A program made the position numbers and the translations under genes. The notes beneath the pieces are model-generated. The model made no database searches and was not told where the DNA came from. It saw only the letters and a program-made list of their open reading frames with translations. Source: an uncultured Oscillospiraceae bacterium (GTDB lineage: Bacteria > Bacillota > Clostridia > Oscillospirales > Oscillospiraceae). Taken from it: a stretch of DNA of 64,000 nt. How positions within the stretch are numbered: position 1 is the stretch's first letter; each line of letters starts with the position of its first letter. The DNA is taken from positions 17,442 to 81,441 of the forward strand of contig CAKUAM010000001.1 of NCBI GenBank assembly GCA_934636305.1, given 5' to 3'. Shown piece by piece: positions 25,019-36,524 of this stretch.

Positions 25019-26636
25019 ATTCTGTTGTATCCGGTGTATATGGCAGGAACCAGTCAATATAATGGGCCGGCTCCATCACAGCGCCGCGCGTGGTATAAAG
25101 TGCATAGCTCTTGAACAGGATCGGCGTAATATAGCCCCGCTCACACACGCGCTTGTAAAGATTATACGTGTTGCCGCTGTTGACAAGCGCCATGCTGCAC
25201 AGATTCATCATCGTGCTGTCGGCAAGGCTGCCATAGTTCAGTGTGCCCGTTGCGCCGAAAAACGGCGAAAGGTCAAAGTTCGGCGACAGCCGCACCTCTC
25301 CGTAATACAGGTCAAAATTCCCCTGCAGAAGCGCCTGCTTGTACTCCGGATAGTCCATGGACCTGACTGTGATATTGAAACCCAGCGAATTGAGCATCTT
25401 GGCAACCTCATTGGCCGCCTGCACGCGCACATAGCTTGACGAACAGACAATCATCGTCCCCTCGACCGGCACAGAATATCCCTTGGACGGAACGTAGAGA
25501 TCCAGGATCCCATCCCCGGTCGCATCCTCGACCGATGCACTCTCCAGCTGTGCATAGTAGGATCCCATGTCGTAGGCAAAGCTGTTTGCCAGCTTCACAT
25601 CATAATACCGCGAACCCGGCGCGCAGGGGAGCGTTGCTGCCTCGGCGAAGCCGCCGAGCGTCTGCTCGGCAATCAGGTTCCGGTCTATGGCATAGGTGAT
25701 TGCCCCGCGCAGCCCATAGTTGGAGAACACCGTGGAGTCCATATTATAGCCGATGTACTGCATGATGGTCGTCTCGGCGTCCCACAGCTCATAGTCATTG
25801 TGGAACCCCGCAAAGGCCGACGAGTTGGGATCCGTCAGTACCATGTTAACCTTCTGATACTCGAAATTATCGCGCACGTCCGCCACTGTGGACGCCTCTG
25901 TGAGGGCAATCTCCGCAAAATCGACCAGCGGCGCCGTCTGCTGCCACCAGCCGTCAAAACGCGTCAGCTTCGTCTGCGCGAACTGATATGGCCCGGTGCC
26001 GGGCGGCACCGCCTGTTCCGCCGTACCATCCTGGATGATCGGGATATCCAGCAACAGCGGCAGACACTCATAGGCCTCGCTGGTTGTAAGCACCAGCGTC
26101 TGATCGTCCGCAGCCTCCGCCGAAAGGATAAACCGCAGACGGGAGCCATAGTATTCTGAGCCGGACGCCGATTCTATGGAATAGGCCGCATCTTTCGCCG
26201 TCAGCGCCGCTCCGGTATGAAAGCTGACACCGCTGCGGAGCTTGATCGTCGTTGTTTTGCCGTCGTCTGTCACGGTATAGCTCTCTGCCAGAATCGGCAC
26301 CGCCTCATACGCATCCGTTACCGCGAACATCGGCTCATACAAAAAGGAGAAAATCACCCGGTTATTGAGGCTCTGACACTCATAGGGCTGCAGGCCGTAA
26401 TCCGGCTGATAGGCAAGGCCAAAGGCATCCAGCTCCTGAAACGTCTGCGTCACAACAGCCGTGACCTCCTGCTTGTTCTGATTGCTGGCCGCATCGCCGA
26501 CCTGCTGGGCCGCGACGCTCTCATCCTTGGCCGGAAACAGCGTTTTCATCCATTCCGCAGGCGTCCCCGACACGGAGCAGCCGCTCAGAAGTGACAGCGC
26601 CAGCGCAGCCGCCAGCGCGCAGATCCGTTTTTTCAT
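25017..26636 (-). CDS. Solute-binding lipoprotein, family 5 (OppA/DppA-like)
   Basis: A 539-residue secreted lipoprotein of the peptide/nickel-type ABC receptor family. The signal peptide ends in the lipobox LLSGC, with lipidated Cys20. The mature protein shows the family pattern (AESYTVTDDGKTTTIKLRSGVSFHTGAALTAKD is the typical 'predicted working conditions' region, near 125-160). The ATG at 26636 overlaps the pgeF stop. No permease or ATPase gene lies near, so it must work with a transporter encoded elsewhere or act as an orphan receptor. Ligand unknown. Confidence 0.87.
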   Translation of the reverse strand: MKKRICALAAALALSLLSGCSVSGTPAEWMKTLFPAKDESVAAQQVGDAASNQNKQEVTAVVTQTFQELDAFGLAYQPDYGLQPYECQSLNNRVIFSFLYEPMFAVTDAYEAVPILAESYTVTDDGKTTTIKLRSGVSFHTGAALTAKDAAYSIESASGSEYYGSRLRFILSAEAADDQTLVLTTSEAYECLPLLLDIPIIQDGTAEQAVPPGTGPYQFAQTKLTRFDGWWQQTAPLVDFAEIALTEASTVADVRDNFEYQKVNMVLTDPNSSAFAGFHNDYELWDAETTIMQYIGYNMDSTVFSNYGLRGAITYAIDRNLIAEQTLGGFAEAATLPCAPGSRYYDVKLANSFAYDMGSYYAQLESASVEDATGDGILDLYVPSKGYSVPVEGTMIVCSSSYVRVQAANEVAKMLNSLGFNITVRSMDYPEYKQALLQGNFDLYYGEVRLSPNFDLSPFFGATGTLNYGSLADSTMMNLCSMALVNSGNTYNLYKRVCERGYITPILFKSYALYTTRGAVMEPAHYIDWFLPYTPDTTE

Positions 26637-27439
26637 GCGTCCGACCCTCCCTGGAGCTTGATAATCGCGGCAAGCGAGCCGCGCCGGCCGCCCGTCGCCC
26701 GGTGCGACCAGAACCGCTCCGGCTGGCACCGTGTGCAGTCCGGGCTGACGTCGATTGTCCGTACACCGGCCCGCTCCAGCCACATCCGGTTGAGCGCCTT
26801 CAGATCCACATGATATTTTTCCCCGTGCGGCTCGATGGCCCCTTCTGCGTCCGGGCCAAGCGCCGCGCGCATGGCCTCCGGCACCTCCGGCCCGACCTCA
26901 AAACAGCACAGCGAGATACATGGCCCGATGGCCGCGCGGATATTGGCCGGATCACAGCCAAGCTCCGTCTGCAGCCGCAAAACAGCCTTCTGCGCAATGC
27001 CCTGCGCCGTTCCGCGCCATCCGGCGTGAATCGCGGCAATGGCCTGCCGGACCGGGTCATAGAGCAGGATCGGCGTACAGTCCGCCGCGAAGCAGCAGAG
27101 CGCCACGCCCGGCTCATCTGTAAAAATCCCGTCACAGATGGTCATCTGCTCCCGGTCAAGGCCGATTCCGCAGTCCCCTCTGCCAACGCGCAGCAGCCGG
27201 TCGGTATGCTCCTGCCGGGTAAAGACAATCTCCTCTGGGAAAAATCCGACAGCGCTGCCCAGAATATGATAATTTTCGCGCACCCGCTGCGGCTCATCGC
27301 CGCGGTGCGTGCCAAGATTCATTGACGCCAGATAGCCCTCACTCACGCCGCCAAGGCGCGTGGAGAAGCAGTGCCTGCTCCCACGCAGCGCATCGGCAGT
27401 CAGGTATTCCAGCGTTCCCTGTCTGATGGTGTGAAACAT
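26633..27439 (-). CDS. pgeF: Peptidoglycan editing factor PgeF (multicopper-oxidase-like YfiH family)
   Basis: A 268-residue cytosolic protein of the YfiH/'polyphenol oxidase' family. Conserved zinc-site motifs are visible: CCFAADCTPILLYD near 145, HAGWRGTAQGI near 170, and FSTRLGGVS near 25. In E. coli PgeF removes mis-incorporated L-Ser from muropeptide precursors; other members have purine nucleoside phosphorylase activity. It starts three bases after the secA stop and overlaps the lipoprotein gene, so the three genes form one transcript. Confidence 0.9.
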   Translation of the reverse strand: MFHTIRQGTLEYLTADALRGSRHCFSTRLGGVSEGYLASMNLGTHRGDEPQRVRENYHILGSAVGFFPEEIVFTRQEHTDRLLRVGRGDCGIGLDREQMTICDGIFTDEPGVALCCFAADCTPILLYDPVRQAIAAIHAGWRGTAQGIAQKAVLRLQTELGCDPANIRAAIGPCISLCCFEVGPEVPEAMRAALGPDAEGAIEPHGEKYHVDLKALNRMWLERAGVRTIDVSPDCTRCQPERFWSHRATGGRRGSLAAIIKLQGGSDA

Positions 27440-27442
27440 GCT

Positions 27443-30211
<2,769 letters not shown>

Positions 30212-30272
30212 ATTGAAAACCTTTCTCCGCTGCATCTGCTGTACCGGCGGAATATTTGTATTCTAATGAGGG

Positions 30273-30278
30273 ATTATA
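30273..30278 (-). promoter_or_regulatory. Extended -10 promoter of secA
   Basis: TGGTATAAT on the minus strand: an extended -10 (TGn) with TATAAT at 30273-30278 and only a weak, T-rich -35. Confidence 0.55.
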
Positions 30279-30325
30279 CCACACACAGAGCGGTAAAAAA
30301 AGAAGAAATTGTGAATTTCGGCGGC

Positions 30326-30354
30326 TTGATTTACACTTCGCACACTGATAAAAT
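30326..30354 (+). promoter_or_regulatory. Promoter of the HAD-permease-racemase unit
   Basis: -35 TTGATT at 30326-30331, 17-bp spacer, -10 TAAAAT at 30349-30354. Confidence 0.6.
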
Positions 30355-30386
30355 GTTTTCGATATCTGATCACTGTGAGGTTTTTT

Positions 30387-31211
30387 ATGGCAATCAAGCT
30401 TGTGGCCGTCGATGTCGACGGCACATTGGTCACGGCGGACCAGCAGATCCTCCCGCGCGTCCGGCAGGCCGCAGCGCGCGCCGCGCAGGCCGGCATTGAG
30501 CTGGTTCTTTGCACGGGCCGCGCCGAATGCGAGTGCTGGTATGTACTCGAGCAGCTGCCGCAGCTGCGGTATCTCATTTCCCATACAGGTTCTATGGTGC
30601 AGGATCTTAAAACACGTGAGATTTTATATCACTGCCCGCTCAGCGCAGACGATGCGCGTCGGATTTACAGCCGGCTGCGCGAATATGACGGCCTGGTCAG
30701 CCTGTTTGCCGACGGCAAGGTTTACAATCCCAGCGAACAGGTTGCGCAGTTCACCCGCTATTATCCGGAATCGTTCCGGGTCCTGTTTGACCATTCCCAT
30801 ACATATCTGGACGACATGGATGGATGGCTCGCTGCGCGGCAGGAGCCGATTGAAAAATACTATGTGGCCTATTCCGGGCCGGAGCAGGCAGCGCTTGCCA
30901 AAAAGGCGCTGTCGGATCTGCCGTATTTCGTCACCGGCGCTGGCTTTATCGATCTGGAGGTTATGAGTCCCGCCACGAGCAAGGGCATCGCCCTGCGTGC
31001 GCTGGCTGAACGGCTCGGCCTGCAGCGCGGGCAGATTCTTGCTGTCGGCGACAGCTGCAACGATCTTGCCATGCTGGACTATGCCGGCACCGGCGTCGCC
31101 ATGGACAACGGCGAGGACACCCTGAAGGCAGCCGCCGATTGGATCGCCCCCTCCAACGAGGAGGGCGGCGTTGCAGACGTTCTGGAAAAAGTGATAAAGG
31201 GAGAATTCTGA
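30387..31211 (+). CDS. Cof-type HAD-superfamily phosphatase (class IIB)
   Basis: A 274-residue cytosolic phosphatase. Motif I is VDVDGTLVTAD at 8-18, motif II is the Thr in LCTGR, motif III is Lys in SPATSKGIAL, and motif IV is GDSCNDLAML near 215. The inserted cap of about 95 residues between motifs II and III is of the C2B type. Likely acts on a sugar phosphate or a flavin or pyridoxal phosphate; the substrate is not predictable. The ATG at 30387 follows GAGG six bases upstream. Its stop overlaps the start of the next gene by one base. Confidence 0.88.
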   Translation: MAIKLVAVDVDGTLVTADQQILPRVRQAAARAAQAGIELVLCTGRAECECWYVLEQLPQLRYLISHTGSMVQDLKTREILYHCPLSADDARRIYSRLREYDGLVSLFADGKVYNPSEQVAQFTRYYPESFRVLFDHSHTYLDDMDGWLAARQEPIEKYYVAYSGPEQAALAKKALSDLPYFVTGAGFIDLEVMSPATSKGIALRALAERLGLQRGQILAVGDSCNDLAMLDYAGTGVAMDNGEDTLKAAADWIAPSNEEGGVADVLEKVIKGEF

Positions 31212-31984
31212 TGGGCATTGCAGATCTGACCTGGCAAATGGTCCTTATTGTGGCTGTCGGCGTGTTTCTGGCTTCCTTCATGGACGCAATTGCCGGCGGC
31301 GGCGGCATCATCTCAGTTCCGACATATCTGCTTGCCGGGCTGCCCATGCACTATGCGCTCGGCACCAACAAGCTTTCCGCGGCGCTTGGCTCCATGGCCT
31401 CGACCGGCCGCTTCATCAAAAGCGGCTATGTCGATTGGAAGCTTGGGATTCCGTCCATTGTGCTGGCGCTGATCGGCTCACACTTCGGCACCAGGCTGCA
31501 GCTGATGATTTCCGAGGTCTATCTGCAGTATCTGCTGCTGATTGTGCTGCCGGTTGTTGCCTTTGTCGTGCTGCGGCAGCGGCAGCTGCCTGAGCAGCGC
31601 GGGGAAATTACCCCCGGCAGGCAGATGACCATTGTATATCTTGCTTCGCTCCTGGTCGGCGCATATGATGGCTTTTATGGCCCCGGCACGGGCACGTTCC
31701 TGCTGCTTATCTTCTGCAATCTTGGTAAGCTGGATGTGCGCACCGCGGGCGGAAACGTCAAGCTTGTCAATCTTGCATCCAACATCGGTGCGCTTGTCAC
31801 CAGTTTTCTGAGCGGCAAGGTCTTTCTTGTGCTCGGCCTCATCGCTGCCGTCACAAGCTTCCTTGGTCACTTCTTTGGTGCGGGCCTTGCCATCAAAAAC
31901 GGCTCTAAAATTGTCAAGCCCGCGGTTATCATCGTGCTCATCCTGCTGGCTGCAAAAGTCATACAGGGGCTCATCACCGGATAA
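31211..31984 (+). CDS. TSUP-family permease (TauE/SafE-like)
   Basis: A 257-residue membrane protein with seven or eight hydrophobic segments in two halves. The first half has ASFMDAIAGGGGIISVPTYLL and ALGTNKLSAALGS; the second has GAYDGFYGPGTGTF and NLASNIGALV, the paired motifs of the sulfite/organosulfur exporter family. Start overlaps the phosphatase stop; AAAGGGAG lies upstream. The substrate could be a sulfonate, sulfite or small carboxylate. Co-transcribed with the phosphatase and the racemase. Confidence 0.88.
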   Translation: MGIADLTWQMVLIVAVGVFLASFMDAIAGGGGIISVPTYLLAGLPMHYALGTNKLSAALGSMASTGRFIKSGYVDWKLGIPSIVLALIGSHFGTRLQLMISEVYLQYLLLIVLPVVAFVVLRQRQLPEQRGEITPGRQMTIVYLASLLVGAYDGFYGPGTGTFLLLIFCNLGKLDVRTAGGNVKLVNLASNIGALVTSFLSGKVFLVLGLIAAVTSFLGHFFGAGLAIKNGSKIVKPAVIIVLILLAAKVIQGLITG

Positions 31985-32010
31985 TGCGATTTACAGGGAG
32001 GAATTCAGAC

Positions 32011-32715
32011 ATGGGAAAAAGCATTGGAATTTTGGGCGGTATGGGACCGCTGGCCACCGCTGACCTGTTCCGCAAGATCACACTGCTGACAGATGCAGCC
32101 TGTGACAATGACCACATCCGCGTCTACATCGACTCCAACCCGGCCATTGCCGACCGCACGGCGGCAATCCTGTCCGGCGGCAAGGATCCCTTGCCGGAAA
32201 TGACCGCAGCCCTGCGCCATCTGGAGGCGTGTGGGGCTGACTGCATCATCATGCCCTGCAACACCGCGCACTACTTTCTGCCGCAGCTGCAGGCGCTGAC
32301 GCCCACACCGTTTGTCAGCATGCTCGATGCCACTGCAAAGGCCTGCGCCGCGCAGCATCCCGGCCAGACAGCGGCAATTCTGGCAACAAAAGGCACGCTG
32401 GCAACAAAGCTCTACCATCAGGCGCTTGATGCGCAGCACGTGCGCCACCTGACGCCGAGCGACACAGAGCAGGATACGCTGATGTATCTGATTTATGAAA
32501 TTGTCAAGGCCTCCCGGCCATTGGCGCCGGAAACGGAGCGTTGGCAGCAGCTGCTGGACGCACTGCGCGCACGCGGGGCAGATTATTTCATTCTTGGCTG
32601 CACGGAGCTGCCTATCCTTGCAGATACGTTGCCCGTTCCCGGGCCGTTTATTGACCCCACAGCGGAGCTTGCCAAGGCCGCCATTCGCTATTGCGGCTAT
32701 CGGGTGAAGGAATAA
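32011..32715 (+). CDS. Aspartate/glutamate racemase family protein
   Basis: A 234-residue PLP-independent racemase. The opening SIGILGGMGPLATADLF is typical of aspartate racemases, and the two catalytic cysteines lie in MPCNTAHYF near residue 85 and LGCTELP near 195. GGGAGG precedes the ATG at 32011. The product may be D-aspartate for cell-wall cross-bridges or signalling. It is downstream of the TSUP permease and upstream of a terminator and a DAACS dicarboxylate/amino-acid symporter, so an aspartate-related theme is plausible. Confidence 0.88.
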   Translation: MGKSIGILGGMGPLATADLFRKITLLTDAACDNDHIRVYIDSNPAIADRTAAILSGGKDPLPEMTAALRHLEACGADCIIMPCNTAHYFLPQLQALTPTPFVSMLDATAKACAAQHPGQTAAILATKGTLATKLYHQALDAQHVRHLTPSDTEQDTLMYLIYEIVKASRPLAPETERWQQLLDALRARGADYFILGCTELPILADTLPVPGPFIDPTAELAKAAIRYCGYRVKE

Positions 32716-32758
32716 TTTTTCTTCGCATTCGTTGCAAAGCCTCTATACATTCCACAAA

Positions 32759-32795
32759 CAGGATGGATTCCACGGATCCATCCTGCAATTTTTCT
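32759..32795 (+). terminator. Terminator after the racemase gene
   Basis: 10-bp perfect stem (32759-32768 with 32776-32785) followed by CAATTTTTCTTT. Confidence 0.8.
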
Positions 32796-32908
32796 TTCAT
32801 ATTTTCGCAAAAACCGGTCAGTCAACTGTAATAAATGCAGAAAAAATTCGTTCCATTTTGTGGCGATTCACGAATTTTAACAAATTCATCATGTTGTTTA
32901 TAAATTTC

Positions 32909-32937
32909 TTTACATATTTTTCACAACTTGCTATAAT
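32909..32937 (+). promoter_or_regulatory. Promoter of the DAACS symporter gene
   Basis: -35 TTTACA at 32909-32914, 17-bp spacer, -10 TATAAT at 32932-32937, in an AT-rich stretch. Confidence 0.75.
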
Positions 32938-32987
32938 GAAATTACTGATTTCCGTCAGTAATCTTTTATAAGAGGAGAAGGAAAAGT

Positions 32988-34238
32988 ATGAAAGAAAAGA
33001 AGAAGCTAAGCCTCGGCGGATGGATCATGATTGGTCTGGCTGCCGGTATCGCAGTTGGCGCGGTTTTCTGGGCGGCCATGGGTGCGGAGAACGCCAGCAA
33101 TTTCACCGCCAGCTACATCAAGCCCTTCGGCGATATCTTCGTCAATCTGCTCAAGTTTATCGTGGTTCCTCTGGTGCTCTGTTCCATCATGGACGGCATG
33201 TTCTCGCTGGGCGACATCAGCAAGGTCGGCAAGATCGGCTGGAAAACCGTCGTTTACTTCCTCGCCACCACGGCAATCGCCTGCATCATCGGCCTGGCCG
33301 TCGCCAATATTTTCAAGGGCAGCTTCCCGGTTCTGACGCTGGCAGAGGACGCCGCGTACGAAGCTAAAGAAAGCGACATCATCACCACCATCAAGAATAT
33401 TTTCCCGTCGAACCTTGTGCAGCCGCTGCTTGACGCATCGATGCTGCAGATCATCGTTGTTGCTATTGCTTTCGGCTGCGGCGTGCTGGTCGTGGGTGAA
33501 AAGGCCAAGCCCTTTGCTTCCTTCATCACCTCTGCAAACGAAGTCACGCAGACCGTCATGAGCTTTATCCTGAAGGTTTCTCCCATCGGCGTGTTCTGCC
33601 TCATGACCTGGGTTGTCGCCGCACAGGGCCCGAAGATTCTGGGCTCGCTCGGTCTGGTTCTCCTCGCCGCATACATCGGCTATATCATCCACGTTGTCCT
33701 GGTCTACAGCCTGTCTGTCAAAGCCTTTGCTGGCATGAGCCCGCTGAAGTTCTTCAAGGGCATTCTCCCGGCAGCTGTGTTTGCCTTCACGTCGACCTCC
33801 TCTGTGGCTTCGCTGCCGGTTTCCAAGGAGTGCTGCGATGAGATGGGCGTGGACAGCGATATTTCCTCGTTCGTCCTGCCGCTCGGCGCCACCATCAACA
33901 TGGACGGCACCGCCATCTATCAGTGTGTTGCCGCTATCTTCCTTGCCAAGTGCATCGGCATGGAGCTGACCTTTGCGCAGATGATTACCATCGTTGTCAC
34001 CGCAACGCTCGCCTCCATCGGCACCGCCGGTACCTCCGGCGCCGGCATGATCATGCTGGCAATGGTTCTTGAGGCTGTCGGTATTCCGACCACATACATC
34101 GGCATCATCTACGGCATCGACCGTCTGTTTGACATGGGCCGTACCTCTCTGAACGTCATTGGCGACGCCTCCTGCGCAGTCTGCGTCAACCACTGGGAAA
34201 ACAAAGCAGGCAAGGCTCCTGCCAAGGCAGCAAAGTAA
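32988..34238 (+). CDS. Dicarboxylate/amino acid:cation symporter (DAACS, SdcS/GltP/SstT fold)
   Basis: A 416-residue membrane transporter. Eight hydrophobic helices and two hairpin loops are expected; the serine-rich hairpin reads FTSTSSVASLPVS near residue 268, and the transport-site motif GATINMDGTAIYQ near 300 matches the NMDGT signature. The second hairpin lies in ASIGTAGTSGAGMIML. It takes up glutamate, aspartate, serine/threonine or C4-dicarboxylates with Na+ or H+. Good promoter and AAGAGGAGAAGG upstream; monocistronic, ending at a strong terminator. Confidence 0.92.
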   Translation: MKEKKKLSLGGWIMIGLAAGIAVGAVFWAAMGAENASNFTASYIKPFGDIFVNLLKFIVVPLVLCSIMDGMFSLGDISKVGKIGWKTVVYFLATTAIACIIGLAVANIFKGSFPVLTLAEDAAYEAKESDIITTIKNIFPSNLVQPLLDASMLQIIVVAIAFGCGVLVVGEKAKPFASFITSANEVTQTVMSFILKVSPIGVFCLMTWVVAAQGPKILGSLGLVLLAAYIGYIIHVVLVYSLSVKAFAGMSPLKFFKGILPAAVFAFTSTSSVASLPVSKECCDEMGVDSDISSFVLPLGATINMDGTAIYQCVAAIFLAKCIGMELTFAQMITIVVTATLASIGTAGTSGAGMIMLAMVLEAVGIPTTYIGIIYGIDRLFDMGRTSLNVIGDASCAVCVNHWENKAGKAPAKAAK

Positions 34239-34256
34239 TTCCTGAACATTTCTGCA

Positions 34257-34285
34257 AAAGCCCGCCGACATGGCGGGCTTTTGTT
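34257..34285 (+). terminator. Terminator after the DAACS gene
   Basis: 10-bp stem (34257-34266 with 34272-34281, loop GACAT) with T-rich tail TTGTTCTG. Confidence 0.85.
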
Positions 34286-34296
34286 CTGTTTTTCTC

Positions 34297-34325
34297 TTGC
34301 CCCCGACGCTGTTGCGCAGTATACT
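34297..34325 (+). promoter_or_regulatory. Promoter of the cation exporter gene
   Basis: -35 TTGCCC at 34297-34302, 17-bp spacer, -10 TATACT at 34320-34325. Confidence 0.6.
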
Positions 34326-34358
34326 ATGGAGTAATGCTATCTGAAAGAAGGAGACGCC

Positions 34359-35546
34359 ATGACAGAGCTTCTGCTACGCCTGTTTGTGAAAAACCACACA
34401 AACGTCAAAGATCCCGGTGTCCGCACGGCCTATGGAAAGCTGGCCGGCGCGGTCGGGATCCTCTGCAATCTTCTGCTGTTTGCCGGAAAGCTGCTGGTCG
34501 GCACGCTCTCCGGCAGCGTCTCTGTCACCGCCGACGCCGTCAATAACCTTTCTGACGCCTCAAGCTCTGTCGTAACGCTCATCGGCTTCAAGCTTGCTTC
34601 GCGTCCGGCAGACGCGGAGCATCCCTATGGCCACGCACGCATGGAATATCTGTCCGGACTGGCTGTAGCGGCTATGATTCTCGTCATCGGCGTGGAGCTG
34701 GTCAAAAGCTCCTTTGATAAAATTATGCATCCGTCGCCCGTCGATTTTTCGCCGGTTATCGTGATTGTTCTTGTCGCCTCCATTCTTCTGAAGCTCTGGA
34801 TGGCGCTGTTCAACCGCAGGCTCGGCCAAAAAATTGACTCTGCCGCGCTCTGCGCCACCGCAGCCGACAGCCGCAATGACGTCATTGCCACGCTGGCTGT
34901 GCTTGCCGCCTGCATCATCGGCCGGCTGACAGGGCTGATGGTTGACGGCTATATGGGCCTTCTTGTCGCACTTTTCATCATCTGGTCCGGCATCGGCATT
35001 GCCAAGGATACCATTGACCCGCTGCTTGGAAAAGCGCCGGATGAGGCTCTGGTGCATGCCATTGCCGATACGCTGACGTCGCACGTAAATATTCTCGGCA
35101 TTCATGACCTGATTGTCCACGATTATGGCCCGGGCCGCCGCTTTGCCAGCGTACACGCGGAGATTGACCACCGCATGGACCCGCTCATTGCGCACGAGCT
35201 GATCGACGAAATTGAGCGCCAGGTCGCACGGGAGCTGCACGTGGAGCTTGTGATCCACTATGACCCGATCGTCATTGACGACCCGGAGGTCACCCATGTG
35301 CGGCAGCGTCTGGTGGACATCATCCACGCCATAGACCCGCGCCTTTCTATCCACGATTTCCGCATGGTGAGCGGCCCGCATCATGCCAACGTAATCTTTG
35401 ATATGGTTGTCCCGCCGGATCTGGCAGGGAAAGAGGATACCCTGTGCCAGACCATTGAGACGCAGCTGGCGGATAGCCGGAAAACCTATCACGCAATCAT
35501 CACCTTTGATACCGCGGCCTTCAACGAGGTAACAACCGGCGACTGA
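34359..35546 (+). CDS. Cation diffusion facilitator (CDF) family metal exporter
   Basis: A 395-residue membrane antiporter that exports Zn2+, Fe2+, Mn2+ or Co2+ in exchange for protons. Six hydrophobic helices occupy about 25-215. The metal-site motif DAVNNLSDASSS near residue 62 and HPYGHARMEYL near 90 are family signatures, and Asp in ATAADSRNDV near 170 completes the site. The cytoplasmic domain (215-300) has His/Asp-rich stretches, and a further C-terminal extension of about 90 residues is longer than in E. coli FieF. GAAGGAG precedes the ATG. Ends one base before the convergent peptidase gene. Confidence 0.9.
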   Translation: MTELLLRLFVKNHTNVKDPGVRTAYGKLAGAVGILCNLLLFAGKLLVGTLSGSVSVTADAVNNLSDASSSVVTLIGFKLASRPADAEHPYGHARMEYLSGLAVAAMILVIGVELVKSSFDKIMHPSPVDFSPVIVIVLVASILLKLWMALFNRRLGQKIDSAALCATAADSRNDVIATLAVLAACIIGRLTGLMVDGYMGLLVALFIIWSGIGIAKDTIDPLLGKAPDEALVHAIADTLTSHVNILGIHDLIVHDYGPGRRFASVHAEIDHRMDPLIAHELIDEIERQVARELHVELVIHYDPIVIDDPEVTHVRQRLVDIIHAIDPRLSIHDFRMVSGPHHANVIFDMVVPPDLAGKEDTLCQTIETQLADSRKTYHAIITFDTAAFNEVTTGD

Positions 35547-36467
35547 TTACCAGGTCAGCGCCGCTGTGAAAATTCCGAGTGTCCGTGCATAAATTTCATC
35601 CAGCTGGGCCGGCGGGAGGGGATTTTCCCCGCTGCCAACCTCAATGGTAAACGCTGGCCGGCGGAACCGCTGCAAAAACCAATCCTTGAAGCCTGCATTC
35701 GCCGATTCCGGCGGAACCGGCTCCAGCGCATAGCCGGATGCTGCGGCAAAGGCGGCGCCAAGCTCTGCCGCGCCATCCGGCGCAGATTCCCCCGGCCCGG
35801 GATAGATCACCTCGCCCTGCGCATGCAGCGCAAGCATCAGATCCGGGTGGATACAACTGGTAAAGGCAGCAAGAGCCGCCGTCTCCGGCTGATCGAGCGG
35901 CGAAAAGCCAGCAAAATCCCGTGGAGCTGGGCCATCCACGCCCCGCTCCTTTTTAATGCACCGGGCCAGGTCCCATCGCGCGGGATAATTAAGATTCAGA
36001 TCCACGCCGCGCAGATTGGCCTTCCAGCCCAGCGGAAACGGCACATCCGGATAACCGGCCGCAATCTGTGCGGCGGCGCGGTACTCCGCCGTATCCGGCC
36101 CGCAGCCCCCCGCCGCAAGATCCGCGCCATCCGGGTTGACCAGCGGCACCAGATACAGCATACTGCCGGAAAACAGCGTCCGCGCCGGAATCCCGCCAAG
36201 CGTCCCGCCTGTGCGCAGCGCCTGGCAATACGCAAACAGCAGCCGCCACAAAAGCGCCGATGTAATCGCTTCATTTGCATGGTGCCCCGCCGTTATCAGC
36301 ACCTTGCGCGGCCCGCCGCCCAGCTGCAGCGCCGCCACAGAGCGGCCAAAGGCCGTGCGGGTAAGCGTCCTGGCATACACAAACGGATATCGCTGCCGCA
36401 GCTGCGCAAGCAGCTGCTCCTGCCGCGCAGACGTAAAAAACTCCTGCTTTTCAATCACTCCCTGCAT
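35547..36467 (-). CDS. M14-family zinc carboxypeptidase-like peptidase
   Basis: A 306-residue metallopeptidase. Zinc ligands are His63 and Glu66 (GHHANEA) and the His of LALHAQGE near 200; VNPDG and RGVDLNLNYP are substrate-pocket motifs, and the general base is Glu in FTIEVGSGENPLP near 280. Related enzymes cleave gamma-D-glutamyl-diaminopimelate bonds in peptidoglycan. No signal peptide is seen, so it may recycle muropeptides in the cytosol. Its ribosome binding site lies in the 3' arm of the hairpin at 36473-36503. Confidence 0.85.
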   Translation of the reverse strand: MQGVIEKQEFFTSARQEQLLAQLRQRYPFVYARTLTRTAFGRSVAALQLGGGPRKVLITAGHHANEAITSALLWRLLFAYCQALRTGGTLGGIPARTLFSGSMLYLVPLVNPDGADLAAGGCGPDTAEYRAAAQIAAGYPDVPFPLGWKANLRGVDLNLNYPARWDLARCIKKERGVDGPAPRDFAGFSPLDQPETAALAAFTSCIHPDLMLALHAQGEVIYPGPGESAPDGAAELGAAFAAASGYALEPVPPESANAGFKDWFLQRFRRPAFTIEVGSGENPLPPAQLDEIYARTLGIFTAALTW

Positions 36468-36503
36468 AAAAACACCCTCCGGTAATATCTATGCCGGAGG
36501 GTG
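36468..36503 (-). terminator. Terminator-like hairpin that also contains the peptidase ribosome binding site
   Basis: 10-bp perfect stem (36494-36503 with 36473-36482) then GTTTTT on the minus strand, just after the M18 aminopeptidase stop. Its 3' arm, CCGGAGGGTG, is the Shine-Dalgarno for the ATG at 36467. Confidence 0.7.
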
Positions 36504-36524
36504 CTTCCATATTCCTGAAACTTT

